Below are positions 17,640-26,585 of a stretch of DNA of 64,000 nucleotides, one piece after another. The notes below the pieces were generated by a model. The model ran no database searches and was not told the origin of the DNA. It saw only the letters and a program-made list of their open reading frames with translations. Each line of letters starts with the position of its first letter. Position 1 is the stretch's first letter. The position numbers and the translations under genes were made by a program. The stretch is from Bradyrhizobium betae (GTDB lineage: Bacteria; Pseudomonadota; Alphaproteobacteria; Rhizobiales; Xanthobacteraceae). The DNA is taken from positions 434,001-498,000 of the forward strand of contig NZ_MZXW01000035.1 of the NCBI RefSeq assembly GCF_004123905.1, in the 5' to 3' direction.

Positions 17640-18032
17640 ATGCAAACCGAGATGTTCGAGATTGTGAACTATGACGTCTGGGGCGACCTCGTGAAGAAGT
17701 GGGCACGCGATCCGACGACGCGCCCGGCCACCATCGCCGAATTCCAGAAACAGCTCGACGACTACGGCGTGATAGCGACATTCCCCCGCCCGTTCACCGA
17801 GATCAACTTCATCCAGCCCAGTTACAAGGACGGCAAACTGCTCATCAAGCTGCCGGACGCCGACGTGCTCGCCGAGACCGAAAAGGCATTGATGGGCTCG
17901 GCAAACTATCCGCTGCCGCTGTTCTACACGGACGACATGAAGGACAGCAATCTGGAGAACGACACCCCCGACGGCAGGCTGCTCTTCCATTCCAAGCGCG
18001 TCGGCGAGTACACGATCAAGTTCTGCGGTTGA
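17640..18032 (+). CDS. Small protein with NHLP-like (nitrile hydratase leader-type) N-terminal region
   Basis: This 130-residue protein follows the peroxidase by 41 bp (AAGGGAG before ATG). Residues 14-72 (WGDLVKKWARDPTTRPATIAEFQKQL, then DDYGV..FPRP..EINFIQ and DGKLLIKLP) resemble the NHLP leader pattern: W-x-D-P-x-x-R, a helix ending in x-G-(I/V), then two strands ending L-x-L-P. Many RiPP precursors carry such leaders, and a YcaO gene is nearby. Against this, the tail (73-130) is not rich in Cys/Ser/Thr: the only cysteine is C129 in the terminal CG. It could instead be a small partner protein of the peroxidase. The similarity was judged by eye. Confidence 0.5.
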   Translation: MQTEMFEIVNYDVWGDLVKKWARDPTTRPATIAEFQKQLDDYGVIATFPRPFTEINFIQPSYKDGKLLIKLPDADVLAETEKALMGSANYPLPLFYTDDMKDSNLENDTPDGRLLFHSKRVGEYTIKFCG

Positions 18033-18044
18033 GCCGACGCGTGC

Positions 18045-20147
18045 TCACCAGGCGTGATGCCTGAGGTCGACAACCGGAACGCCTGCGCCGCCTATTCCAT
18101 CGCGCAGGCGTTCCCAATCCTCGCGTCTGGCAATCGGATGAGCATGGAGCAACCAGAGTGCGATCTCGCGGTCGCTGGGTGGTTTGCCAAACCACATCGC
18201 GCGGATGCCGTCGAGGAACTTCCTCGCCTCGAGGCGCGCCTCCTCCGTTCTTCCCAGATGAAACAATGCGGCCGCCTTCCAGCCCGGAAGCGTTTTCGCC
18301 ACGTTGCTGGCGCGATCGATCCCCTCGATCGCCTCCTGGTAGTTGCCTCGCATGAATTGGAGCACGGCTCTATAGGGCCAGTGCAGCGGCGGCGGTGTCC
18401 ACGATACCTTGAGAGCTTCCGCCACGAGTTCGGTGCCACGCTCGAAATTGCCGCAAAAACCCTGGCAGGAAGCCGCCGACAACAACGTCCAGGGATCATT
18501 GCCGTTGAGTTCGCATGCGAGATCGATATGGGCGCTGGCGTCCGAATATTGCATCAGCATCGCCTGCGACCAACCGAGGCAGAGCTGAGCCCGGGAATCG
18601 ACGGGATCGAGCTGCACCGCCGTTCTTGCAAGCTCGAGCGTGGACCTCGCTTTGGTCAAATTGCGGAACAGGCCGGGAAAGACCAGATGCTCGGTGTTGT
18701 TGAGTTGAACCAACGCACTGTAACTGGGAGAGAAGTTTGGCGCGACATTGATCGCCTCAGTCAGGAGCGCGATCGACTCCCGCCAATTTTCGGCGCTGAA
18801 GCTGCCAAAACTCGCCTGCGCGCGGAGCCAGCGGTCATATATGTCCAGCGACACGTCCGGCGCCGTGGCCACGCGTGTCAGCCTCTCGGTGGACAGGTAG
18901 ACGTTCACCGACAGCGCCGTGCGCTGAACGATCCTCTGTTGGACCTGGAACCAGTTCTCGAGCTTCAGCTCGAACGTGTCGCTCCAGATGTAGACGCCGG
19001 TATTCGTCTCGCGCAGCGTCAGCACCATGCTGATCGTGTCACCCGCCTGATAGGCGGTTGCCGCCACGCTATAGCGCGAGGCTGCCGCCCGCTCTCCCGA
19101 CTCCGGCGGCTGCTGCGCGGTGCCGTCACCGACATACCATTCGCGAAATTTGGTCAGGCAGGCGATGAGGTGATGACGGAAACCGGTCACGAGATGGACG
19201 CGATCGGCGCTCACGCCGTTCATGCTGAAAGGATCGACCAGGATCGCGATCTTGGCAGCCGTCCGGGACAATGCCGGCGATTGTCGCAGCGTCTCGTCGG
19301 AAGGCGGCGCCGGGGCGCTGTCCCGCAACCCAAGTTCGCCCGCAATGGACACGACCTCGCCCTCGAATTGACCGTTCTTGATGTCGGCGATCAATTGCTG
19401 GGTTTTGGCCGAGGGCTCCATGCCGTATTCTTCGTCGAGGATATTCCACAAGGTCCTGTAGGCGCGGAGCGCGCCGGACAGATCTCCTTCCTCCGCGCGC
19501 GTCTGCATCGCGTAGCGGCACGCCTCCTCATGGGTCGGGTCGAGGCTGAGGATCGCTTGCGCCAGCTCGCGCCGGTTTGCCGCGGCAAGCTCGACGCTCC
19601 TGAGGCCGCCTTCAAGGGCACGCAGAATGCGATCGTGGAAGGTCTGCCGCTTGGCGAGAAGCCAGACGCGGAACGAAGGGTCGATATCGTCGAGCCCTTC
19701 GAGGAGCGTCTCCATCAGTCCGGGCGCACTCATCAGGGCTGGATGCGCATGTTGGGCTTCGGCCTCCCGCAAGGCGTCCCAGAGATCAACTTGAAGCCGG
19801 TCGCGCTCCAATTCGACGAGCATCTTTTCGATCTGCAACCCTTCGTATCCCGCTTCCAGAAAGGTCTCCCGCAACTCATGGAGGACCTGGCGAAGCGATG
19901 CACGCGCCTTGTACTCGTCGGACTCGCTCCACAGCAGCCCGACCAGACGCTCACGCGTTTCCTGGTGGCGGTCCGTCAGGGCCAAATAGCCGAGAACCGC
20001 GCGCGACTTTCGGCTCTTGATGCGAATGTCCCGGCCCGCGAATGCGACGGACAGGCCGCCCAAAACAGAAATTGTCAGGCTTTCGCGCGGCTTGGGAATT
20101 CCACCGTCCCTTGCAAGGGACTTCGGGAGAGGTACTCGAGCGCTCAC
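18045..20147 (-). CDS. SARP/AfsR-type transcriptional activator with BTAD and TPR-like repeats
   Basis: The 700-residue protein begins with an OmpR-like winged helix (about 24-100: LTISVLGGLSVAFAGRDIRIKSRKSRAVLGYLAL). A bacterial transcriptional activator domain follows (about 103-250: LWDALREAEAQ...YAMQTRAEEGDLSGALRAYRTLWNILDEEYGMEPS). After a central alpha/beta region, TPR-like helical repeats run from about 430 to 680. No NB-ARC ATPase motif is seen. SARPs are classic activators of secondary-metabolite genes in actinomycetes. The start is GTG; no ATG lies nearby. It is 42 bp downstream of the YcaO gene on the same strand and probably co-transcribed, and it converges with the peroxidase operon it may control. 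Confidence 0.82.
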   Translation of the reverse strand: MSARVPLPKSLARDGGIPKPRESLTISVLGGLSVAFAGRDIRIKSRKSRAVLGYLALTDRHQETRERLVGLLWSESDEYKARASLRQVLHELRETFLEAGYEGLQIEKMLVELERDRLQVDLWDALREAEAQHAHPALMSAPGLMETLLEGLDDIDPSFRVWLLAKRQTFHDRILRALEGGLRSVELAAANRRELAQAILSLDPTHEEACRYAMQTRAEEGDLSGALRAYRTLWNILDEEYGMEPSAKTQQLIADIKNGQFEGEVVSIAGELGLRDSAPAPPSDETLRQSPALSRTAAKIAILVDPFSMNGVSADRVHLVTGFRHHLIACLTKFREWYVGDGTAQQPPESGERAAASRYSVAATAYQAGDTISMVLTLRETNTGVYIWSDTFELKLENWFQVQQRIVQRTALSVNVYLSTERLTRVATAPDVSLDIYDRWLRAQASFGSFSAENWRESIALLTEAINVAPNFSPSYSALVQLNNTEHLVFPGLFRNLTKARSTLELARTAVQLDPVDSRAQLCLGWSQAMLMQYSDASAHIDLACELNGNDPWTLLSAASCQGFCGNFERGTELVAEALKVSWTPPPLHWPYRAVLQFMRGNYQEAIEGIDRASNVAKTLPGWKAAALFHLGRTEEARLEARKFLDGIRAMWFGKPPSDREIALWLLHAHPIARREDWERLRDGIGGAGVPVVDLRHHAW

Positions 20148-20189
20148 TTCCGATCCGCCTCGATAAACCGCACTTGCGAAGTGCAGCGA

Positions 20190-21533
20190 CTATAACAAAC
20201 TAACTCCGCGTGTATAGGTGTCGCCCCCGCCGGTCCGGCTTCGCGCGGACGCCAGGCGTTCGGTCGCGACTTCGGACGGCTCCATCTGGAGCGCCGGCGC
20301 GGCGATCCGCACGACCGGAATACCGAACATGGGACGGGTCAGATCGACGGCAAACGTCTCGACGCCCCTGGCGGACAATCTCTCGATGAGCGCGTCAAGC
20401 TGCCGCGCCGGAGGGCCCGGGCCGAACTCGGCGATGGGCCGGCTTGGTGCGACCGGATGCAGCAATTCGCAGCTCGCCGCATCGATCAGTGTGCTGCGGG
20501 CGACGTGGCGACAATCATATTCGTTCAACGCCGCCTCGCCTCCTTCCCGCCGCTTCTGCTCCACGACGGCATAGGCCAACTCCATCTGGCACATCTCCAT
20601 CAGCGCGGAGCGGACCGCAGTCTCGACGCTCAGGCGGGCCGCAAGCCCACAGGCGAACCCTCGTCCGTCCGGACGGCAGGACATCGCGACAATGCAGGGA
20701 ACGTCCATGTCGGTGGTGATGTCGAGGAGCCAGGTCCGTCTCGTCGTGACGCCGCGGCGTGCCTGTGCCACCAACGCTGCGCCCGCCGCCATCGCATGTC
20801 CTTCGAGCGCAACCAGCCGTCCGCGAACGCCGCCGCGCCACCAGAGACTGGCGGCATCCCTCTCGACCAGCTCCAGCATCCCATGCAATGCGGCCGCCTC
20901 AAAGGAAGGTCCGGCCGCGCAGCCCGAGCTCAGGCTGAATGGCGGCGTGAGCGCACGGCGCTCCGGCGTGCGTCGCAGGCAAAGGTCTGCCGGAAACGGC
21001 ACCGACCGGCCGCTCGTGAGCTGCCTCGCATCGATCCAGTCGACGTCGCGATGCGCGGACAATCGCATGACCTCAGTGAGGACCGCCCGCGATGCGGGAT
21101 CGAAGGCGTCAAGACCATCTTCGATCGCGCCGCGCTGAAGCCGATCCGACGCCGTCTCGAACTGCGAGAGGTACTCGACCCCTTCCCCGACACATGATTC
21201 GAACGCCTGACGAAGCGACAGACCGGCACCGGACGCGCTTAAGCGAGCCTGATACGAGAAGGTGGTATCGACACCGGCCGCGCTGATGTCCGCGCCGAAA
21301 AACACCACTCCCGGCGCGTCACGGGAGACGAGCTGGAAGACATCGGAAAATCCAGCCGCGGCCCGGAGCAGCGCAATGCGGTTCCGCGTTTCTGATGGCT
21401 CCGCTGCTTCCAGCGGGAGATATTCGAGTTTCTCGAGAATGGCATCGAGGCCGCCGTCGCGGCCTGACGAGGGCGGGCCCGCCAGATATGCGGCCAACCG
21501 CTCGAACTGACTGGTTGCGTTCGGTGCGTCCAT
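20190..21533 (-). CDS. YcaO-family ATP-dependent cyclodehydratase-like enzyme
   Basis: The 447-residue protein carries the three conserved acidic YcaO blocks that bind Mg-ATP: FESCVGEGVEYLSQFE (about 111-126), ALHGMLELVERDAASLWWRGG (about 215-235) and ETAVRSALMEMCQMEL (about 300-315). YcaO proteins phosphorylate peptide backbone amides to form azolines, thioamides or amidines. The C-terminus (TYTRGVSLL) lacks the proline-rich end of azoline-forming members, and no TfuA or E1-like partner gene is beside it, so the exact chemistry is open. The start at MDAPNA (21533) is preferred; an ATG at 21581 in frame is possible. It precedes the SARP gene in one likely operon. Confidence 0.8.
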   Translation of the reverse strand: MDAPNATSQFERLAAYLAGPPSSGRDGGLDAILEKLEYLPLEAAEPSETRNRIALLRAAAGFSDVFQLVSRDAPGVVFFGADISAAGVDTTFSYQARLSASGAGLSLRQAFESCVGEGVEYLSQFETASDRLQRGAIEDGLDAFDPASRAVLTEVMRLSAHRDVDWIDARQLTSGRSVPFPADLCLRRTPERRALTPPFSLSSGCAAGPSFEAAALHGMLELVERDAASLWWRGGVRGRLVALEGHAMAAGAALVAQARRGVTTRRTWLLDITTDMDVPCIVAMSCRPDGRGFACGLAARLSVETAVRSALMEMCQMELAYAVVEQKRREGGEAALNEYDCRHVARSTLIDAASCELLHPVAPSRPIAEFGPGPPARQLDALIERLSARGVETFAVDLTRPMFGIPVVRIAAPALQMEPSEVATERLASARSRTGGGDTYTRGVSLL

Positions 21534-21640
21534 CGGTCGAGTTCCACGACCCCTGCAAGGTATAGGCCCGATCCCCAGCATGCCACCAAGGCCCGGCGAA
21601 AGGTCGAAGAAATCGTGCGATTTGGCCGCAACCGTGCGAA

Positions 21641-21669
21641 TTCACGCTGGCTTCACGCCGCGGCATGAT
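21641..21669 (+). promoter_or_regulatory. SARP-type direct repeat upstream of the 170-aa gene
   Basis: TTCACG occurs at 21641-21646 and 21652-21657, start-to-start 11 bp, in the context ATTCACG-CTGG-CTTCACG, as in the peroxidase promoter. A -10-like CATGAT lies at 21664-21669, slightly closer than the canonical 8 bp. It faces the 170-aa gene; the YcaO gene starts on the other side of the same 162-bp gap. Confidence 0.5.
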
Positions 21670-21695
21670 GATCCGGACCGACCGCAATGCTTTAG

Positions 21696-22208
21696 ATGGC
21701 CGGTATGTGGAAAAATGGTTTTGTCGTTGCAATGGCTGCTGAACTCTCCTTTGCAGCCTATCACCGACCGATTGCGATCCAACGCAAGACCCGGCGATGG
21801 ATCATCGTATCGCGCTGCGGTCCAGGCTCGGAATTCGTTACCATCGCAAGTGCGGCCGGCAAGGTCGAGCTCGATGCCGACGCCCCGATCGGCCTCGCGC
21901 CGATCAACACGGCGGTTGGCGTTCTCCTCTCGGAAACAGCCGAAGAGCTCACGTTCCTGATGGTCCGGCAGCAGCCGACCCATTTTCCGATCGCGGGCGC
22001 ATTTCTCCCGACCGACGGCTATTGTCGGATTTTCGAGTCACAAGGTACGCTTCAGCTGCGGAGCGAAGGACGCCACGCCCACAGCGCGAAGGGCCCGGAT
22101 AGCCATGCCCGCTGCGACATGCCGGATCCCTCGCCGAACGCGCGGCGCGCGCTCGGCTGGCACGTCGAGGCTGTCAGGCACCACTGGGTCGGCGAGTTCA
22201 TCAGCTGA
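21696..22208 (+). CDS. Hypothetical protein (170 aa) divergent from YcaO
   Basis: GC-rich third codon positions from about codon 20 onward support real coding. The protein has an N-terminal hydrophobic patch (GFVVAMAAELSFAAY), then a beta-rich domain (TRRWIIVSRCGPGSEFVTIASAAGKVELDADAPIG split by loops; INTAVGVLLSETAEELTFLMVRQQ) and a His-rich tail. No known domain is recognised. The start is uncertain (ATG 21696 or 21705; neither has a good ribosome site). It is divergent from ycaO and preceded by a SARP-like repeat, which links it to the peroxidase/YcaO block. Confidence 0.55.
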   Translation: MAGMWKNGFVVAMAAELSFAAYHRPIAIQRKTRRWIIVSRCGPGSEFVTIASAAGKVELDADAPIGLAPINTAVGVLLSETAEELTFLMVRQQPTHFPIAGAFLPTDGYCRIFESQGTLQLRSEGRHAHSAKGPDSHARCDMPDPSPNARRALGWHVEAVRHHWVGEFIS

Positions 22209-22270
22209 GCGTCGAGCCTTCTTGTCAATCCCGGTCGGCGACCCGCGCCCTGGAGCCCGCCAGCCAGCCC

Positions 22271-23242
22271 CTACTCCAGCTTGATGTTCGCCGCTTCGAT
22301 CACCTTCTTCCAGCGCGCGGTCTCCGAGGCGATGTAGGCTGCGAACGGCTCCGAATCCACCGCGACCGGGGTGGCGCCGAGCTCGGCCATCTTCTGCATT
22401 GTCTCCGGCTGCTGCATATAGGCGCGGATCTCGGCGGAGAGCTTTTCGACGATCGGCTTCGGCGTGCCCGCGGGCACGAAGAAGCCGTGCCAGGCGACCG
22501 CTTCGAAGCCCGGCAGGAATTCGGCGACGGCGGGGACTTGCGGATCGAAGTCTGCACGCTTCGGCGTTGCGGTCGCCAGCATCGCAAGCTGGCCGGTCTT
22601 CACCTGCGGCAGCAGCAACGGCACGTTGTCGAAGGCGAGATCGATCTGGCCGCTGAGGAGATCCGTCAGCATCTGGCTCGAGCCCTTGTAGGGCACGTGC
22701 ACCATCTTGGTGCCGGTCATCTGCTGAAACAGCTCGCCGGACAGATGCTGCGAGGTGCCGACGCCGGCCGATCCGAACGAGACCTTGTCCGGATTCGCCT
22801 TCAGATAGGCGATCAGCTCCGGCACGGTCCGCGCCTTGATCTTGTCGGGGTTCACCACGAGAACGTTGGGCACGACGCTGATCTGGGCGATCGGCACCAG
22901 ATCCCTGTCCGGCTGGTAGCTGAGCTTGGGGCCATAGAGCGACGGATTGATCGCGAGCGCGGAAGTGCTGGCAAGGCCGAGCGTGATACCGTCGGGCGCG
23001 GATTTCGCCAGCCGCGTCACGCCGAGGATCGAGCCGGCGCCGCCGACATTCTCCACCACGAAGGGCTTGCCGAACTTCATCTGCAAATGGTTCGAGACCA
23101 TGCGCGCGAAGATGTCGGCGGTACCGCCGGCGGCGAAGGGAACGATCACCGTCACCTGCTTGGACGGATAGCCGTCCTGCGCCTTCGCCGGCGACGTCGC
23201 CAGCAGCATCACTGAGGCAAGAACAAGCCACATCGATCTCAT
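22271..23242 (-). CDS. Bug/TctC-type tricarboxylate-transporter family substrate-binding protein
   Basis: This 323-residue exported protein has a signal peptide ending TSPAKA|QD and the Bug-family core (YPSKQVTVIVPFAAGGTADIFAR; VENVGGAGSILG; VPYKGSSQMLTDLLSGQIDLAFDN). These proteins bind carboxylates or other anions in the periplasm. No TctA/TctB membrane genes are next to it, so it is an orphan binding protein that presumably serves a TTT transporter elsewhere or acts as a sensor. The ATG at 23242 follows GAGGAA by 6 bp, which overrides a GTG upstream. It is last in the hydroxyacid catabolic block. Confidence 0.88.
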   Translation of the reverse strand: MRSMWLVLASVMLLATSPAKAQDGYPSKQVTVIVPFAAGGTADIFARMVSNHLQMKFGKPFVVENVGGAGSILGVTRLAKSAPDGITLGLASTSALAINPSLYGPKLSYQPDRDLVPIAQISVVPNVLVVNPDKIKARTVPELIAYLKANPDKVSFGSAGVGTSQHLSGELFQQMTGTKMVHVPYKGSSQMLTDLLSGQIDLAFDNVPLLLPQVKTGQLAMLATATPKRADFDPQVPAVAEFLPGFEAVAWHGFFVPAGTPKPIVEKLSAEIRAYMQQPETMQKMAELGATPVAVDSEPFAAYIASETARWKKVIEAANIKLE

Positions 23243-23299
23243 CGAAGTTTCCTCTACGTTCACTGTGTCGTTGATTGGCTGCCGCGCGCCGCGGGCGCG

Positions 23300-24430
23300 C
23301 TAGAACGCGACCTCGTACATGTTCAGGATCGCATCCCGGCTCAAATCGCGTGGATTGTTGTCGAGCAGGCGGCGAATGGCGTGCGCCTCGTCAGCCATCA
23401 CGCCGAGATCATTCTTGGGCACGCCGAGCGCGGACAGCCGCATCTCGATGCCGAGGTTTTTGCAGAACCCATAGGTCGCCTCGAATGCATGCTTCGGATC
23501 GCGCTGCTCCGGCAGGCCGAGCGCCGCTAGCACCGCGACCGTCTTCGCCTCCACCGCCGGCATGTTGAAGGCCAGCGTGTGGGGAAAGATCACGGCGCAG
23601 GCGAGCCCGTGCGCGACGTGATGGCGGGTGCCGAGCGGATAAGCCACGGCATGGCCTGCGGTGGTGTTCACCGGTCCGAGGCAATAGCCGCCATAGAGCG
23701 AGGCCAGGGAAAGACCGGCGCGCGCCTCGCGATCGCCGCCGTCGGCCACTGCGCGCGCGAGGTAGCGCCCGACCAGCCGCGCGCCCTCGAGCGCATAGAG
23801 GTCGATGGTCGGATGCGCCTTGCGGCTGGTATAGGCCTCGACGCAATGCGCCAGCGCATCGACGCCGGTTGCCGCAGTGACCTCCTTCGGCACGGTCATG
23901 GTCAGGTCGGGATCGACGATGGCGATATCGGCGAGCATGAAGCGGCTCTGCACCGCCTGCTTGTTCTGGCTGACGGGGTCGGTGACGAGCGCGCGGGTGC
24001 CGGCCTCGCTGCCGGTGCCTGACGTGGTCGGGATCTGCATCAGCGCAACACTGCGGCTGGCCACCTTCTCCGGGCCGACAATGTCGGCAAAGGGCACATC
24101 GCTCGTGCACATCACCGCGACCAGTTTTGCAAGATCCATCGCGCTGCCGCCGCCGAAGCCGACGACGAGATCGGGCCTGGCCTCTTTCGCCATCGCCACC
24201 GCCTTCTCGAGATTCGGCAGATCCGGCTCGGGCTTGACGTCGCCGAACACTTTTACGGCGCCCGGCAGCGCCAGCGTGTCGACGCGGCGCGCATTGAACG
24301 GGTCGGAGATCACGAGCGGCCGCTTGGCGCCGATCCGCTCGGCGAAGCGCGCCGCAGCACCGATCGTGCCGTTGCCGAACTCGAGGATGGTGGGACGCTG
24401 GATTTCGATGGGCGTGAAAGCGTTGGTCAT
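23300..24430 (-). CDS. Iron-containing alcohol dehydrogenase (maleylacetate-reductase-like)
   Basis: The 376-residue protein is a group III alcohol dehydrogenase. It shows the NAD-binding GGGSAMDLAKLVAV, the metal-ligand stretch GHAVAYPLGTRHHVAHGLACAVIFPH with the conserved histidines, and an upstream DVDALAHCVEAY-like segment (GVDALAHCVEAYTSRKAHP). It would reduce an aldehyde or ketone, or oxidise the alcohol, with NAD(H) and Fe2+. It lies 14 bp after the PdxA-like gene. In four-carbon sugar acid pathways such dehydrogenases can act on semialdehydes, but the substrate here is unknown. Confidence 0.87.
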   Translation of the reverse strand: MTNAFTPIEIQRPTILEFGNGTIGAAARFAERIGAKRPLVISDPFNARRVDTLALPGAVKVFGDVKPEPDLPNLEKAVAMAKEARPDLVVGFGGGSAMDLAKLVAVMCTSDVPFADIVGPEKVASRSVALMQIPTTSGTGSEAGTRALVTDPVSQNKQAVQSRFMLADIAIVDPDLTMTVPKEVTAATGVDALAHCVEAYTSRKAHPTIDLYALEGARLVGRYLARAVADGGDREARAGLSLASLYGGYCLGPVNTTAGHAVAYPLGTRHHVAHGLACAVIFPHTLAFNMPAVEAKTVAVLAALGLPEQRDPKHAFEATYGFCKNLGIEMRLSALGVPKNDLGVMADEAHAIRRLLDNNPRDLSRDAILNMYEVAF

Positions 24431-24444
24431 AGCTGGGCTCGATC

Positions 24445-25478
<1,034 letters not shown>

Positions 25479-25482
<4 letters not shown>

Positions 25483-26585
25483 ATCGGACTCTCCATTCTG
25501 AGCAGATGATTGTCCCGGAGCAGGTCGCGCCACAGCTCGCTGGGGCCGAATGCACCGGATTTCGAGATGATGTCGACGCCGGCCCACCGGCTGCCTTGCA
25601 GCACCGAGCGGGGCAACCCCGGCACGATACGTCCCGTCACCTGGAGCGCATGCGCGCCGAGCGCAATGCATACGGCCTTCAGGGTCTCGCCGCCAGCGAC
25701 GATCAAGGTGCCGGGCGGATCGAGCGTCGCAATCAGCGTCGTCAGCTCGCGCGCGATGCGCTGCGCCGCTTCGACGCGCGACAGGCCATCCGCGAGCGCG
25801 AATTTCACCAGCGCCACGCCGTCGTCGACCAGCTTGCGCTGGACACGCGCCGTGCCCTCACCCTCGGCAAGCGCGATGGTCGCCTCGCCACACGCCGCGA
25901 GTTGTGCTGCGGTGGCGGCCTGGTCGGAGCCGAACAGCCCCAATACCGGCCGTTTCAACTGCGACGGCGCAGCGGCGCCATGACTGCGGGCAAGCGCGCC
26001 TGCCAGCCCTCCGCTTCCGCACCAAAGCAGCGGCCCCGGCATGCGGCACGCCATCTCGACAACGCGGTCGAGATCAAGATCGTTCTCGGCATCGAACACC
26101 TGAACGCCGCCCTGCGACAGGGTCTCCATCTGCCCCGGCCGCGCATCGATGCCGTCCTGTCTCAATTGATCCAGCAGATTGTCGCCGACGCGATGCCACT
26201 CGCCTTGCACCGTGCGGGCAAATTGCTGGCCACCGACGGTGCGGCGCCCTTGATAGTCGAAGGCTGGCGCGACCACGCAGGACGCCCAATGGCCGCTGCG
26301 CAGGCAGGCGCCAAGCTCGGCCGCCCACGCCCCACGCAGGAGGCTGTCGACCTTCTTGTAGGCGATCGTCGCTCCCTGGAGCTGCGGCGCCAGCCGTCCG
26401 ACAATCTCGACGCTCTCGGCCTTCGATCGTTCGCGGGTCCCGCTGTCGATCGCGAGGCTGCCGGAACGTTGCGCCGCGGGCGCCTCCGGCCAGGTGACGT
26501 CGAACGGTCCGCACAGGCCGACGAACTCCGCCGCGGTGTCGAGCGCACCGGTGAGATCGTCAGCGAGCAGGCGGACATTCGTCAT
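25479..26585 (-). CDS. Four-carbon acid sugar kinase family (DUF1537; DtnK/OtnK-like)
   Basis: The 368-residue kinase has the N-terminal substrate motif LLADDLTGALD, the AYKKVDSLLRGAW motif (K-x-D-S-x-x-R-G) and a C-terminal nucleotide-binding region with LIVAGGETLKAV. Family members phosphorylate D-threonate, L-threonate, D-erythronate or related acids at C4. It is a little shorter than many members (400-430), mostly in loop regions. Coupled by ATGA overlaps to the FAD oxidase upstream and the PdxA2-like gene downstream, it anchors the assignment of this operon to hydroxy-acid or sugar-acid catabolism. Confidence 0.85.

Noticed and set aside
18054..20195. 713-codon open frame antisense to the SARP gene
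   Set aside because: No domain pattern; the minus-strand frame has clear winged-helix, BTAD and TPR-like features.
21642..21983. Minus-strand ORF of 113 codons antisense to the 170-aa gene
   Set aside because: The plus-strand frame has better third-position GC bias and more protein-like strand/helix composition, though the call is not certain.
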